NCBI RefSeq assembly: GCF_029227915.1
Contig: NC_079886.1
Location: 4,898,001 to 4,962,000, forward strand
DNA: 64,000 nt
From: Hydractinia symbiolongicarpus
Taxonomy: Eukaryota; Cnidaria; Hydrozoa; Anthoathecata; Hydractiniidae
Reading direction: 5' to 3'
Shown in pieces: positions 11,231 to 22,795 of the stretch (position 1 is its first letter; each line of letters opens with the position of its first letter). Under the pieces are notes generated by a model. The model made no database searches and was not told the DNA's origin. It saw only the letters and a program-made list of their open reading frames with translations. The translations under genes were made by a program, and so were the position numbers.

Positions 11231-13715
11231 GGTAGCGCTTTATTAAAAATTCAGATAAAAAGTCATGTCGTACTGTGGAACCAATCGTAACTGTTAGCGC
11301 GCGTTAAAGAAATAGAGACAGTTTCAAAAACTACATTTCATTTACTTTCTAACGGTATCAGTCCGTTTGAGTTACAACGATTGCGTCACATATTTGTTCC
11401 AACATGTATTTAGCGATGTGTTTCTGATATTACTTGGTTGCATTGCTTTTAACTGTGAAACGATTGACTGTGGCACTTAGTTGAACTGATTTTAGATTTT
11501 GACCTTATAAATGTCATCAATGAGACAATTGGACTACGAGAAATAAATTTCTTCTTAATTTAACATGATTGCTTGAACTCAACGATTACACTGGGCTTTG
11601 TTGTAGTGTTTCATATAAAAGTTTAGATAAATACGTCATTCTTTACTGAGGGACCAATCCTAGCCGTTAGCGTGCGCTGAAGAAAAAAAGACACTTTTAA
11701 AAACTACATTTCATTGACTTTCTAATAGCATCAGTCCGTTTTAGTTACAACGGTTGTGTCACATATCCGTACCAGCATGTAATTAGCGATATGTTTCTGA
11801 TATTACCAGGTTGCATCGATTTTAACAGTAAACGATTGACTGTCGGACTTAATTGAAGTGATTTTGGACTTTGAAATTATGAATGTGATAAATCAGACAA
11901 TTGGACTCCAATAAATAATATTTTTCTTAATTTGACATGATTGCTTGAACTCAACGATTACACTGGGAGCTGTGATAGCGCTTTATTAAAAAATGTAGAT
12001 AAATCAGTTATATTGTACTGTGGGACAAATCGTATCATTTAGCGCGCGCTGAGGAAATGGAAACAGTTTCAAAATGTACATTTCATTGACTTTCTAACAG
12101 TATCAGTCCGTTTGAGTTACAACAGTTGCTTCACATATTCGTACCAACATGTATTTAGCGATATGTTTCTGATATTACTTGGTTGCATTGCTTTTAACAG
12201 TGAAACCATTGACTGTGCCACTTAATTGAACTGATTTCAGATTTTGACTTTATAAATGTCATCAATGAGACAACTGGACTCCAAGAAATAACGTACTTCT
12301 TAATTTGAAATGATTGCTGAAACTCAGCAATTACACTGGGTGCCGTGGTAGCGCTTTATTTAAAAATTCAGATAAAAAAGTCATGTTGTATTGTGGAACC
12401 AATCGTAACCGTTAGCGCGCGCTAAAGAAATAGAGACAGGTTCAGAAGCTACATTTCATTGACTTTCTAACAGTATCATTCCGTTTGAGTTACAACGGTT
12501 GCGTCACATATTCGTACCAACATGTATTAACGACATTTTTCTGATATTAATGGGTTGCATTGCTTTTAACTGTGAAACGATTGACTGTGGCACTTAATTG
12601 AACTGATTTTAGATTTTGACCTTATTAATGTCATCAATAAGACAACTGGACCCCAAGGTATAACGTTCTTCTTAATTTGAAATGATTGCTGAAACTCAGT
12701 AATTAACCCGGGCGCTGAGGTAGCGCTTTATTTAAAAATTCAGATAAAGAAGTCATGTTGTACTGTGGAACCAATCGTAACCGTTAGCGCGCGCTAAAGA
12801 AATAGAGACAGTTTCGAAAACTACATTTCATTTGCTTTCTAACGATATCAGTCCGTTTGAGTTACAACGATTGCGTCACATATTTTTTCCAACATGTACT
12901 TAGCGATATGTTTCTGATATTATTTGGTTGCATTGCTTTTAACTGTGAAACGATTGACTGTGGCACTTAGTTGAACTGATTTTAGATTTTGACCTTATAA
13001 ATGTCATCAATGAGACAATTGGACTACGAGAAATAACATTCTTCTTAATTTGACATGATTGCTTGAACTCAACGATTACACTGGGCTTTGTTGTAGTGTT
13101 TCTTTTAAAAGTTTAGATAAATACGTCATTCTTTACTGAGGGACCAATCCTAGCCGTTAGCGTGCGCTGAAGAAAAAAAGACACTTTTAAAAACTACATT
13201 TCATTGACTTTCTAACAGCATCAGTCCGTTTGAGTTACAACGGTTGTGTCACATATCCGTACCAGCATGTAATTAGCGATATGTTTCTGATATTACCAGG
13301 TTGCATCGATTTTAACAGTAAACGATTGACTGTCTGACTTAATTGAAGTGATTTTGGACTTTGAAATTATGAATGTGATAAATCAGACAATTGGACTCCA
13401 AGAAATAACATTTTTCTTAATTTGACATGATTGCTTGAACTCAACGATTTCACTGGGAGCTGTGATAGCGCTTTATTAAAAAATGTAGATAAATCAGTTA
13501 TATTGTACTGTGGGACAAATCGTAGCACTTAGCGCGCGCTGAGGAAATGGAAACAGTTTCAAAATGTACATTTCATTGACTTTCTAACAGTATCAGTCCG
13601 TTTGAGTTACAAAAGTTGCGTCACATAATCGTACCAACATGTATTTAGCGAATTTTTTCTGATATTACTTGGTTGCATCGCTTTTAACACTGAAACGATT
13701 GACTGTGCCACTTAA
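11230..13715 (+). repeat. Tetrameric higher-order repeat, 1490 bp, about 1.7 copies
   Basis: The pairs ccaatcgtaa at 11281 and 12771, tgagacaattggactacgag at 11521 and 13011, and acatatccgtaccagcatgt at 11761 and 13251 are all 1490 bp apart, four monomers. The unit includes a monomer with the unusual gggctttgttgtagtg and ctttactgaggg forms. The match fades near 12225 and 13715. Confidence 0.85.
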
Positions 13716-14600
13716 TTGAACTGATATTGGACTTTGACTTTGGAATTGCCATAAATGAGACAACTGGACTCCAAGAAGTAATGTTCTTCTTAATTTGAAA
13801 TAATTGCTGAAACTCAGTAATTACACTGGGCGCTGTGGTAGCGCTTTATTTAAAATTCAGATAAAAAATTCATGTTGTACTGTGGAACCAATCGTAACCG
13901 TTAGCGCGCTAAAGAAATAGAGACAGTTTCAAAAAAAACATTCCATTTACTTTCTAACGGTATCAGTCCGTTTGAGTTACAACCACTGCGTCACATATTC
14001 GTTCCAACATGTATTTAGCGATATGTTTCTGATATTACTTGGTTGCATCGCTTCTAACAGTGAAACGAGTGACTGTGCCACTTAATTGAACTGATATTGG
14101 ACTTTGACTTTGTAATTGCCATAAATGAGACAACTGGACTCCAAGAAATAACGTTCTTCTTAATTTGAAATGATTGCTGAAACTCAGCAATTACACTGGG
14201 TGCCGTGGTAGCGCTTTATTTAAAAATTCAGATAAAAAAGTCATGTTGTACTGTGGAACCAATCGTAACCGTTAGCACGCGCTGGATAAAGAGAGTCAGT
14301 TTCAGAAGCTACATTCCATTGACTTTCTAACGGTATCTGTCCGTTTAAGTTACGACTGTTGCGTCACATTTTGGTACCAATATGTATTTAGCGATATGTT
14401 TCTGATATTACTAGGTTGCATCGCTATTAACACTAAACCGATTGACTGTCGGATTTAATTGAAGTGATTTTGGACTTTGAACTTATAAATGTGATAAATC
14501 AGACAATTGTACTCCAAGAAATAACATTCTTCTTAATTTGACATGATTGCTTGAACTCAACGATTACCCTGGGAGCTGTGACACCGCTTTCTTAAAAAAT
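13715..14600 (+). repeat. Older monomers before the SINE duplication
   Basis: About two and a half monomers of the older type with no unit length I could establish. One copy near 13910 has the 12-bp CpG palindrome. Nothing else stands out. Confidence 0.65.
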
Positions 14601-15261
14601 GTAGATAAATCAGTTATTTTGTACTGTGGGACATATCTTAGCCGTTAGCACGTACTGAAGAAATAGAGACAGTTTCAAAAACTAAATTTCATTAACTTTC
14701 TAACGGTATCAGTCCGTTTGAGTTACAACAGTTGCGTCACATATTGGTAACAACATGTATTTACCGACATGTTTCTGATATTACTAGGTTGCATCGCTTA
14801 TAACAATAAAACGATTGATTGTGGGACTTAATTAAACTGATTTTAGACTTTGACCCTACAAATGTCTTCAATGAGACAATTGGACTCCAAGAAATAACAT
14901 TCTTCATAATTTGACCTGATTGGTGGAACTCTGCGATTACACTGGGCACTGTGGTAGCGCTTTATTTAAAAAATTAGATAAATAAGTCATGTTTTGATGT
15001 GGGACCAATCTTAGCCGTTAGCGCGCGCTGAAGAAAAAGAGAAAGTTTCAAAAGCTACATTTCATGGACTTTCTAACGGTTTCTGTCCGTTTGAGTTACA
15101 ACGATTGCGTGACATATTTGTTCCAACATGTATTTAGCGATATGTTTCTGATATTACTTAGTTGCATTGCTTTTAACTGTGAAACGGTTGACTGTGGTAC
15201 TTAATTGAACTGATTTTAGAATTTGACCTTATAAATGTCATCAATGAGACAATTGGACTCC

Positions 15262-15595
15262 TATAGCTTTCGTACTCTGTGCGGGAGACCGGGGTTCGAT
15301 TCCTCTTGACGGCGATTCAACATGGGCGAGTGAATGTTACCATAGCCCCGGGTTAACCCAAGCCATGTGAGGGAAATTGGGGAGATGGCACACTGTGTGG
15401 GCCGTTGGATGTTGCCGGGAGTTGTCTAGTAGAGCGTGGGCCCTACTAATTGGGTCTGCGTAGCTCAAAATGAGCATTAAATACTCTAGGACTCTCCATC
15501 TAAGCCATGGCCCCTCCTGGAAATAATAGACAGGGTATATCCCTCGATATTTGTGAGGCTAGCCATGTAAAATATGCACATCTATCTATCTATCT
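15262..15595 (+). mobile_element. tRNA-derived SINE-like element, 5'-truncated, copy 1 (334 bp)
   Basis: The satellite breaks after ggactcc at 15261 and resumes at attcttctt (15596). The insert starts with a tRNA-like stretch that includes an exact Pol III B box at 15293-15303. It has a GC-richer body of about 250 bp with a GGGTTAACCC palindrome at 15350-15359, and it ends in a TCTA microsatellite tail at 15581-15595. No A box precedes the B box, so the 5' end looks truncated. There is no reading frame for a transposase or reverse transcriptase, so any movement would depend on a LINE. No target site duplication is seen; instead 10 bp of the monomer (aagaaataac) are missing. I do not recognise the SINE family. 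Confidence 0.82.
15293..15303 (+). promoter_or_regulatory. Pol III B box in SINE copy 1
   Basis: GGTTCGATTCC matches the B-box consensus GGTTCGANTCC exactly. The A box expected upstream is not visible, so this copy is probably not well transcribed on its own. Confidence 0.85.
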
Positions 15596-16400
15596 ATTCT
15601 TCTTAATTTGACATGATTGCTTGAACTCAACGATTACACTGGGCTTTGTTGTAGCGTTTCATTTAAAAGTTTAGATAAATACGTCATTCTTTACTGAGGG
15701 ACCAATCCAAGCCGTTAGCGTGCGCTGAAGAAAAAAAGACATTTTCAAAAACTACACTTCATTGACTTTCTAACGGCATCAGTCCGTTTGAGTTACAACG
15801 GTTGCGTCACATATTCGTACCAACATGTAATTAGCGATATTTTTCTGACATTACAAGGCTGCATCGCTTTTAACAGTGACCGATTGACTGTCGGACTTAA
15901 TTGAAGTGATTTTAGACTTTGAACTTATAAATGTGATAAATCAGACAATTGGACTCCAGGAAATAACATTCTTCTTAATTTGACATGATTGCTTAAACAC
16001 AACGATTACACTGGGGATCTGTGACAGCGCTTTATTAAAAAATGTAGATAAATCAGTTATTTTGTACTGTGGGACATATCTTAGCCGTTAGCACGTACTG
16101 AAGAAATAGAGACAGTTTCAAAAACTAAATTTCATTAACTTTCTAACGGTATCAGTCCGTTTGAGTTACAACAGTTGCGTCACATATTGGTAACAACATG
16201 TATTTACCCACATGTTTCTGATATTACTAGGTTGCATCGCTTATAACAATAAAACGATTGATTGTGGGACTTAATTAAACTGATTTTAGACTTTGACCCT
16301 ACAAATGTCTTTAATGAGACAATTGGACTCCAAGAAATAACATTCTTCATAATTTGACCTGATTGGTGGAACTCTGCGATTACACTGGGCACTGTGGTAG

Positions 16401-16772
16401 CACTTGATTTAAAGATTTAGATACATAAGTCATATTTTACTGTGGCACCAATCCTAGCCGATGGCTCGCGCTGAAGAAATAGAGACAGTTTCAAAAACAA
16501 CATTTCATTGACTTTCTAACGGTATCATTTCGTTTGAGTTACAACGGTTGCGTCAGATATTCGTACCAACATGTAATTAGCGATATGTTTCTGATATTAC
16601 CAGGTTACATCGCTTTTAACAGTGAACGATTGACTGTCGGACTTAATTGAAGTGGTTTTGGACTTTGAACTTATGAAGGTGATAAATGAGACAACTGGAC
16701 TCCAAGAAATAACGTTCTTCTTAATTTGAAATAATTGCTGAAACTCAGCAATTACACTGGGCGCTGTGGTAG
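16401..16772 (+). repeat. Extra monomer present in only one copy of the SINE duplication
   Basis: The 1443-bp match ends before this monomer and the 1815-bp match starts after it. It carries cctagccgatggctcgcg and the form aacagtgaacgattgactgtcgg, both unlike its counterparts next to SINE copy 1. Either the second copy gained one monomer or the first lost one. Confidence 0.75.
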
Positions 16773-17076
16773 CGCTTCATTTAAAAAATTAGATAAATAA
16801 GTCATGTTTTGATGTGGGACCAATCTTAGCCGTTAGCGCGCGCTGAAGAAAAAGAGAAAGTTTCAAAAGCTACATTTCATGGACTTTCTAACGGTTTCCG
16901 TCCGTTTGAGTTACAACGATTGCGTGACATATTTGTTCCAACATGTATTTAGCGATATGTTTCTGATATTACTTAGTTGCATTGCTTTTAACTGTGAAAC
17001 GGTTGACTGTGGTACTTAATTGAACTGATTTTAGAATTTGACCTTATAAATGTCATCAATGAGACAATTGGACTCC

Positions 17077-17410
17077 TATAGCTTTCGTACTCTGTGCGGG
17101 AGACCGGGGTTCGATTCCTCTTGACGGCGATTCAACATGGGCGAGTGAATGTTACCATAGCCCCGGGTTAACCCAAGCCATGTGAGGGAAATTGGGGAGA
17201 TGGCACACTGTGTGGGCCGTTGGATGTTGCCGGGAGTTGTCTAGTAGAGCGTGGGCCCTACTAATTGGGTCTGCGTAGCTCAAAATGAGCATTAAATACT
17301 CTAGGACTCTCCATCTAAGCCATGGCCCCTCCTGGAAATAATAGACAGGGTATATCCCTCGATATTTGTGAGGCTAGCCATGTAAAATATGCACATCTAT
17401 CTATCTATCT
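17077..17410 (+). mobile_element. tRNA-derived SINE-like element, copy 2 (334 bp)
   Basis: By eye this is base-for-base identical to copy 1. It has the same junctions with the satellite on both sides, including the same missing 10 bp. It therefore arose by duplication of the surrounding satellite and not by a second insertion. Its B box is at 17108-17118 and its tail ends at 17410. Confidence 0.85.
17108..17118 (+). promoter_or_regulatory. Pol III B box in SINE copy 2
   Basis: Same exact GGTTCGATTCC motif as in copy 1, again without a visible A box upstream. Confidence 0.85.
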
Positions 17411-17874
17411 ATTCTTCTTAATTTGACATGATTGCTTGAACTCAACGATTACACTGGGCTTTGTTGTAGCGTTTCATTTAAAAGTTTAGATAAATACGTC
17501 ATTCTTTACTGAGGGACCAATCCAAGCCGTTAGCGTGCGCTGAAGAAAAAAAGACATTTTCAAAAACTACACTTCATTGACTTTCTAACGGCATCAGTCC
17601 GTTTGAGTTACAACGGTTGCGTCACATATTCGTACCAACATGTAATTAGCGATATTTTTCTGACATTACAAGGCTGCATCGCTTTTAACAAGGACCGATT
17701 GACTGTCGGACTTAATTGAAGTGATTTTAGACTTTGAACTTATAAATGTGATAAATCAGACAATTGGACTCCAGGAAATAACATTCTTCTTAATTTGACA
17801 TGATTGCTTAAACACAACGATTACACTGGGGATCTGTGACAGCGCTTTATTAAAAAATGTAGATAAATCAGTTA

Positions 17875-19413
17875 TCTTGTACTGTGGGAAAAATCTTAGC
17901 CGTTAGCACGTACTGAAGAAATAGAGACAGTTTCAAAAACTACATTTCATTGACTTTCTAACGGTATCAGTCCGTTTGAGTTACAACAATTGCGTCACAT
18001 ATTCGTACCAACATGTAATTAGTGATATGTTTCTGATATTACTTGGTTGCATTGCTTTTAACTGTGAAACGATTGACTGTGGCACTTAATTGAACTGATT
18101 TTAGATTTTGACCTTATAAATGTCATCAATTAGACGATTGGACTCCAAGAAATAACATTCTTCTTAATTTGACATGATTGCTTGAACTCAACGATTACAC
18201 TGGGGATCTGTGACAGCGCTTTATTAAAAAATGTAGATAAATCAGTTATCTTGTACTGTGGGACAAATCTTAGCCGTTAGCACGTACTGAAGAAATAGAG
18301 ACAGTTTCAACAACTACATTTCATTGACTTTCTAACGGTATCATTCCGTTTGAGTTACAACGGTTGCGTCACATATTGGTAACAACATGTATTTGGGGAT
18401 ATGTTTCTGATATTACTAGGTTGCATCGCTATTAACAGTAAAACGGTTGATTGTGGGACTTAACTAAACTGACTTTAGACTTTGACCTTATAAATGTCTT
18501 CAATGAGACAATTGCACCCCAAGAAATAACATTCTTCTTAATTTGACCTGATTGGTGGAACTCAGCGATTACACTGGGCGCTGTGGTAGCGGTTCATTTA
18601 ATAATGTACGTAAATAATTCATTTTTTACTGTGGGACCAATCCTAGTCGTTATCGCGCACTGAAGAAATAGAGACAGTTTTGAAAACTACATTTCATTGA
18701 CTTTCTAACGGTATCAGTCCGTTTGAGTTACAACGGTTGCGTCACATATTGGTACCAACATGTATTTAGCGATATTTTTCCAATATTACTATGTTGCATC
18801 GCTTTTAGCAGTGAAACGATTGACTGTGGGACTTAATTGAACTGACTTTCGACTTTGAAATTATATATGTCATCAATGAGACAATTGGACTTCAAGAAAT
18901 AACATTCTCCTTAATTTGACATGATTGCTGGAATTCAACGATAACACTGGGTGCTGTGATAGCGCTTCATTTAAAAATTTAGATAAATAAGTCATTTTTT
19001 GATGTGGGACCAATCCTAGCCGTTAGCGTGCGCCAAAGAAGTGGAGACAGTTTCAAAAACTACATTTCATTGACTTTCTAACGGTATCAGTCCGTTTGAG
19101 TTACAACGGTTGCGTCACATATTAGTACCAACATGTATTTAGCGATATTTTTCTGATATTACTAGGTTGAATCGCTTTTAACTATGGAACGATTGGCTGT
19201 GGGACTTAATTGGACCGATTATGGACTGTGACCTTGTAAATGTGATAAAAGAGACAATTGGACTCCAAGAAATAACATTCTTCTTAAATTGGCATGATTG
19301 CCGGAACTCAGCGATTACACTGGGCGCTGTGGTAGCGGTTCATTTAATAATGTAGGTAAATAATTCATTTTTTACTGTGGGACCAATCCTAGTCGTTATC
19401 GCGCACTGAAGAA
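17875..19413 (+). repeat. Transition from older to younger monomers
   Basis: Four monomers. The first two are of the older type and alike one monomer apart (ttatcttgtactgtggg near 17873 and 18246). From about 18600 the younger type takes over, including copies with ggttcatttaataatgta and with gtgcgccaaag. No gene is visible. Confidence 0.7.
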
Positions 19414-22400
19414 ATAGAGACAGTTTTAAAAACTACATTTCATTGACTTTCTGACGGTATCAGTCCGTTTGAGTTACAACGGTTGCGTCACATATTGGTA
19501 ACAACATGTATTTAGCCATATTTTTGTAATACTACTATGTTGCATCGCTTTTAGCAGTGAAACGATTAACTGTGGGACTTAATTGAACTGACTTTTGACT
19601 TTGAAATTATAAATGTCATCAATGTGACAATTGGACTCTAAGAAATAACATTCTTCTTAATTTCTCATTATTGCTGGAACTCAGCGATTACACTGGGCGC
19701 TGTGATAGCGCTTGATTTAAAAATTTAGATAAATAAGTAATGTTTTGATGTGGGACTAATCTTAGCCGTTAGCGCGCGCTGAAGAAAAAGAGAAAGTTTC
19801 AAAAGCTACATTTCATGGACTTTCTAACGGTTTTAGTCCGTTTGAGTTACAACGGTAGCGTCACATATTGGTACTAACATTTATTTAGCGATAATTTTCT
19901 AATATTACTAGGTTGCATCGCTTTTAACAGTGAAACGATTGGCTGTGGGACTTAATTGAACTGATTTTGGACTTTGACCTTATGAATGTTATAAATGAGA
20001 CAATTGAACTCCAAGAAGTAACATTCTTCTTAATTTGACATGATTGTTTGAACTCAGCAGTTTCACTGGCGTTGTGGTAGCGCTTTATTTAAAAATTTAG
20101 ATAAAAAAGTCAATATTTACTGTGGGATCAATCCTAGCTGTTAGCGCGCTAAAGAAATAGAGACAGTTTCAAAAACTACATTCAATTGAATTTTTAACGG
20201 TGTCAGTCCGTTTGAGTTACAACGGTTGGGTCACATTTTCGTACCAACATCTATTTAGCGATATTTTTCGGATATTACTAGGTTGAATCGCTTTTAACAA
20301 TGGAACGATTGACTGTGGCATTTAATTGGACTGATTATGGACTGTGACCTTGTAAATGTGATAAATGAGACAATTGGACTCCAAGAAATAACATTCTTCT
20401 TAAATTGGCATGATTGCCGGAACTCAGCGACTACACTGGGCGCTGTGGCATCGCTTCATTTAAAAATGTAGGTAAATAAGTCATTTTTTACTGTGGGACC
20501 AATCCTAGTCGTTATCGCGCACTGAAGAAATAGAGACAGTTTCAAAAGCTACATTTCATTGACTTTCTAACGGTATCAGTCCGTTTGAGTTACAACGGTT
20601 GCGTCACATATTGGTAACAACATGTATTTAGCGATATTTTTCTTATATTACTAGGTTGCATCGCTTTTAGCAGTGAAACGATTGACTGTGGGACTTAATT
20701 GAACTGACTTTGGACTTTTACATTATAAATGTGATAAAAGAGACAATTGGACTACAAGAGATAACATTCTCCTTAATTTGACATGATTGCTGGAATTCAG
20801 CGATTTCACTGGGCTCTGTGATAGCGCTTCATTTAAAAGTTTAGATAAATCAGTCATTTTTTGATGTGGGACCAATCTTAGCCGTTAGTCCGCGCTGAAA
20901 AAATAGAGAAAGTTTCAAAAGCTACATTTCATTGACTTTCTAACGGTATCAGTCCGTTTGAGTTACAACGGTTGCGTCACATATTGGTGCCAACATGTAT
21001 TTAGCGATATTTTTCTAATATTACTATGTTGCATCGCTTTTAGCAGTGAAACGATTGACTGTGGGACTTAATTGAACTGACTTTCGACTTTGAAATTATA
21101 AATGTGATAAAAGAGACAATTGGACTCCAAGAGATAACATTCTCCTTAATTTGACATGATTGCTGGAATTCAGCGATTTCACCGGGCGCTGTGATAGCGC
21201 TTTATTTAAAAATTTAGATAAATAAGTCATTTTTTGATGTGGGACCAATCTTAGCCGTTAGCGCGCGCTGAAGAAATAGAGAAAGTTTCAAAAGCTTTAT
21301 TTCATGGACTTTCCAACGGTTTCAGTCCGTTTGAGTTACAACGGTTGCGTCACATATTGGTGCCAACATGTATTTAGCGATATTTTTCTAATATCACTAG
21401 TTTGCATCGCTTTTTACAGTGAAACGATTGACTGCGGAAATTAATTGAACTGATTTTGGACTTTCACATTATAAATGTGATAAATGAGACAAATGGACTT
21501 CAAGAAATAACATTCTCCATAATTTGACATGATTGCTGGAATTCAACGATTACACTGGGTGCTGCGATAGCGCTTCATTTAAAAATTTAGATAAATAAGT
21601 CATTTTTTGATGTGGGACAAATCCTAGCCGTTAGCGTGCGCCAAAGAAATGGAGACAGTTTTGAAAACTACATTTCATTGACTTTCTAACGGTATCAGTC
21701 CGTTTGAGTTACAACGGTTGCGTCACATATTGGTAACAACATGTATTTAGCCATATTTTTGTAATACTACTATGTTGCATCGCTTTTAGCAGTGAAACGA
21801 TTAACTGTGGGACTTAATTGAACTGACTTTCGACTTTGAAATTATAAATGTCATCAATGTGATAATTGGACTCTAAGAAATAACATTCTTCTTAATTTCT
21901 CATTATTGCTGGAACTCAGCGATTACACTGGGCGCTGTGATAGCGCTTGATTTAAAAATTTAGATAAATAAGTAATGTTTTGATGTGGGACTAATCTTAG
22001 CCGTTAGCGCGCGCTGAAGAAAAAGAGAAAGTTTCAAAAGCTACATTTCATGGACTTTCTAACGGTTTTAGTCCGTTTGAGTTACAACGGTAGCGTCACA
22101 TATTGGTACTAACATTTATTTAGCGATAATTTTCTAATATTACTAGGTTGCATCGCTTTTAACAGTGAAACGATTGGCTGTGGGACTTAATTGAACTGAT
22201 TTTGGACTTTGACCTTATGAATGTTATAAATGAGACAATTGAACTCCAAGAAGTAACATTCTTCTTAATTTAACATGATTGTTTGGTCTCAGCAGTTACA
22301 CTGGCGTTGTGGTAGCGCTTTATTTAAAAATTTAGACAAAAAAGTCAATATTTACTGTGGGACCGATCCTAGCTGTTAGCGCGCTAAAGAAATAGAGACA

Positions 22401-22795
22401 GTTTCAAAAACTACATTCAATTGAATTTTTAACGGTGTCAGTCCGTTTGAGTTACAACGGTTGGGTCACATTTTCGTACCAACATCTATTTAGCAATATT
22501 TTTCGGATATTACTAGGTTGAATCGCTTTTAACAATGAAACGATTGACTGTGGGACTTAATTGGACTGATTATGGACTGTGACCTTGTAAATGTGATAAA
22601 TGAGACAATTGGACTCCAAGATATAACATCCTTCTTAAATTGGCATGAATGCCGGAACTCAGTGATTACACTGGGCGCTGTGGCATCGCTTCATTTAAAA
22701 ATGTAGGTAAATAAGTCATTTTTTACTGTGAGACCAATCCTAGTCGTTATCGCTCACTGAAGAGATACAGACAGTTTCAAAAACTACATTTCATT
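19413..22795 (+). repeat. Hexameric higher-order repeat, 2235 bp, about 1.5 copies
   Basis: The rare ccatatttttgtaata is at 19516 and 21751, and ctcattattgctgg is at 19664 and 21899, both 2235 bp apart, six monomers. Similarity runs from 19413-20560 to 21648-22795. The unit contains the two subfamilies marked by ggttgggtcacattttcg and by ggcatcgcttcattt. Related copies of the ctcattattg monomer reappear near 35870 and 37715. Confidence 0.85.

Larger units (their letters stand above)
14600..17875 (+). repeat. SINE-bearing segmental tandem duplication
   Basis: Two spacings apply. Bases 14600-14957 match 16043-16400 at an offset of 1443 (gggacatatc at 14628 and 16071). Bases 14958-16060 match 16773-17875 at an offset of 1815 (gtcatgttttg at 14986 and 16801; the SINE at 15262 and 17077). 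The 372-bp difference equals one monomer, which sits at 16401-16772 in the second copy only. The two copies of the second part differ by only a few bases outside the SINE, so the event is recent compared with the divergence of the surrounding older monomers. Confidence 0.9.
3540..18590 (+). repeat. Older, more diverged satellite block
   Basis: Copies here share gatatgtttctgatatt and often attaacagtaaaacg, and differ from each other more than copies outside the block. The block holds the only transposable element insertion in the window. It starts where cggtttaagtgcgtttgag passes into the atgtttctgat form, and ends near 18590, before gatatttttccaatatt at about 18770. Within it are a dimer, a pentamer, a tetramer and the SINE-bearing duplication. 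No gene is visible. Confidence 0.8.

Noticed and set aside
15262-15340. A genuine tRNA gene at the start of the inserted element
   Set aside because: Only the B-box half looks like tRNA. There is no A box, no acceptor stem pairing that I can find, and the sequence runs on into a SINE body and TCTA tail.
14958-17875. Two independent SINE insertions at the same monomer position
   Set aside because: Both copies are identical over 334 bp, share the same 10-bp target loss and lie in matching flanks of several hundred bases, so segmental duplication is far simpler.
20240-20260. A CENP-B box in the ttcgtaccaacat segment
   Set aside because: It matches TTCG-n4-A of the consensus but lacks the required CGGG after it, and no monomer type I read completes the motif on either strand.
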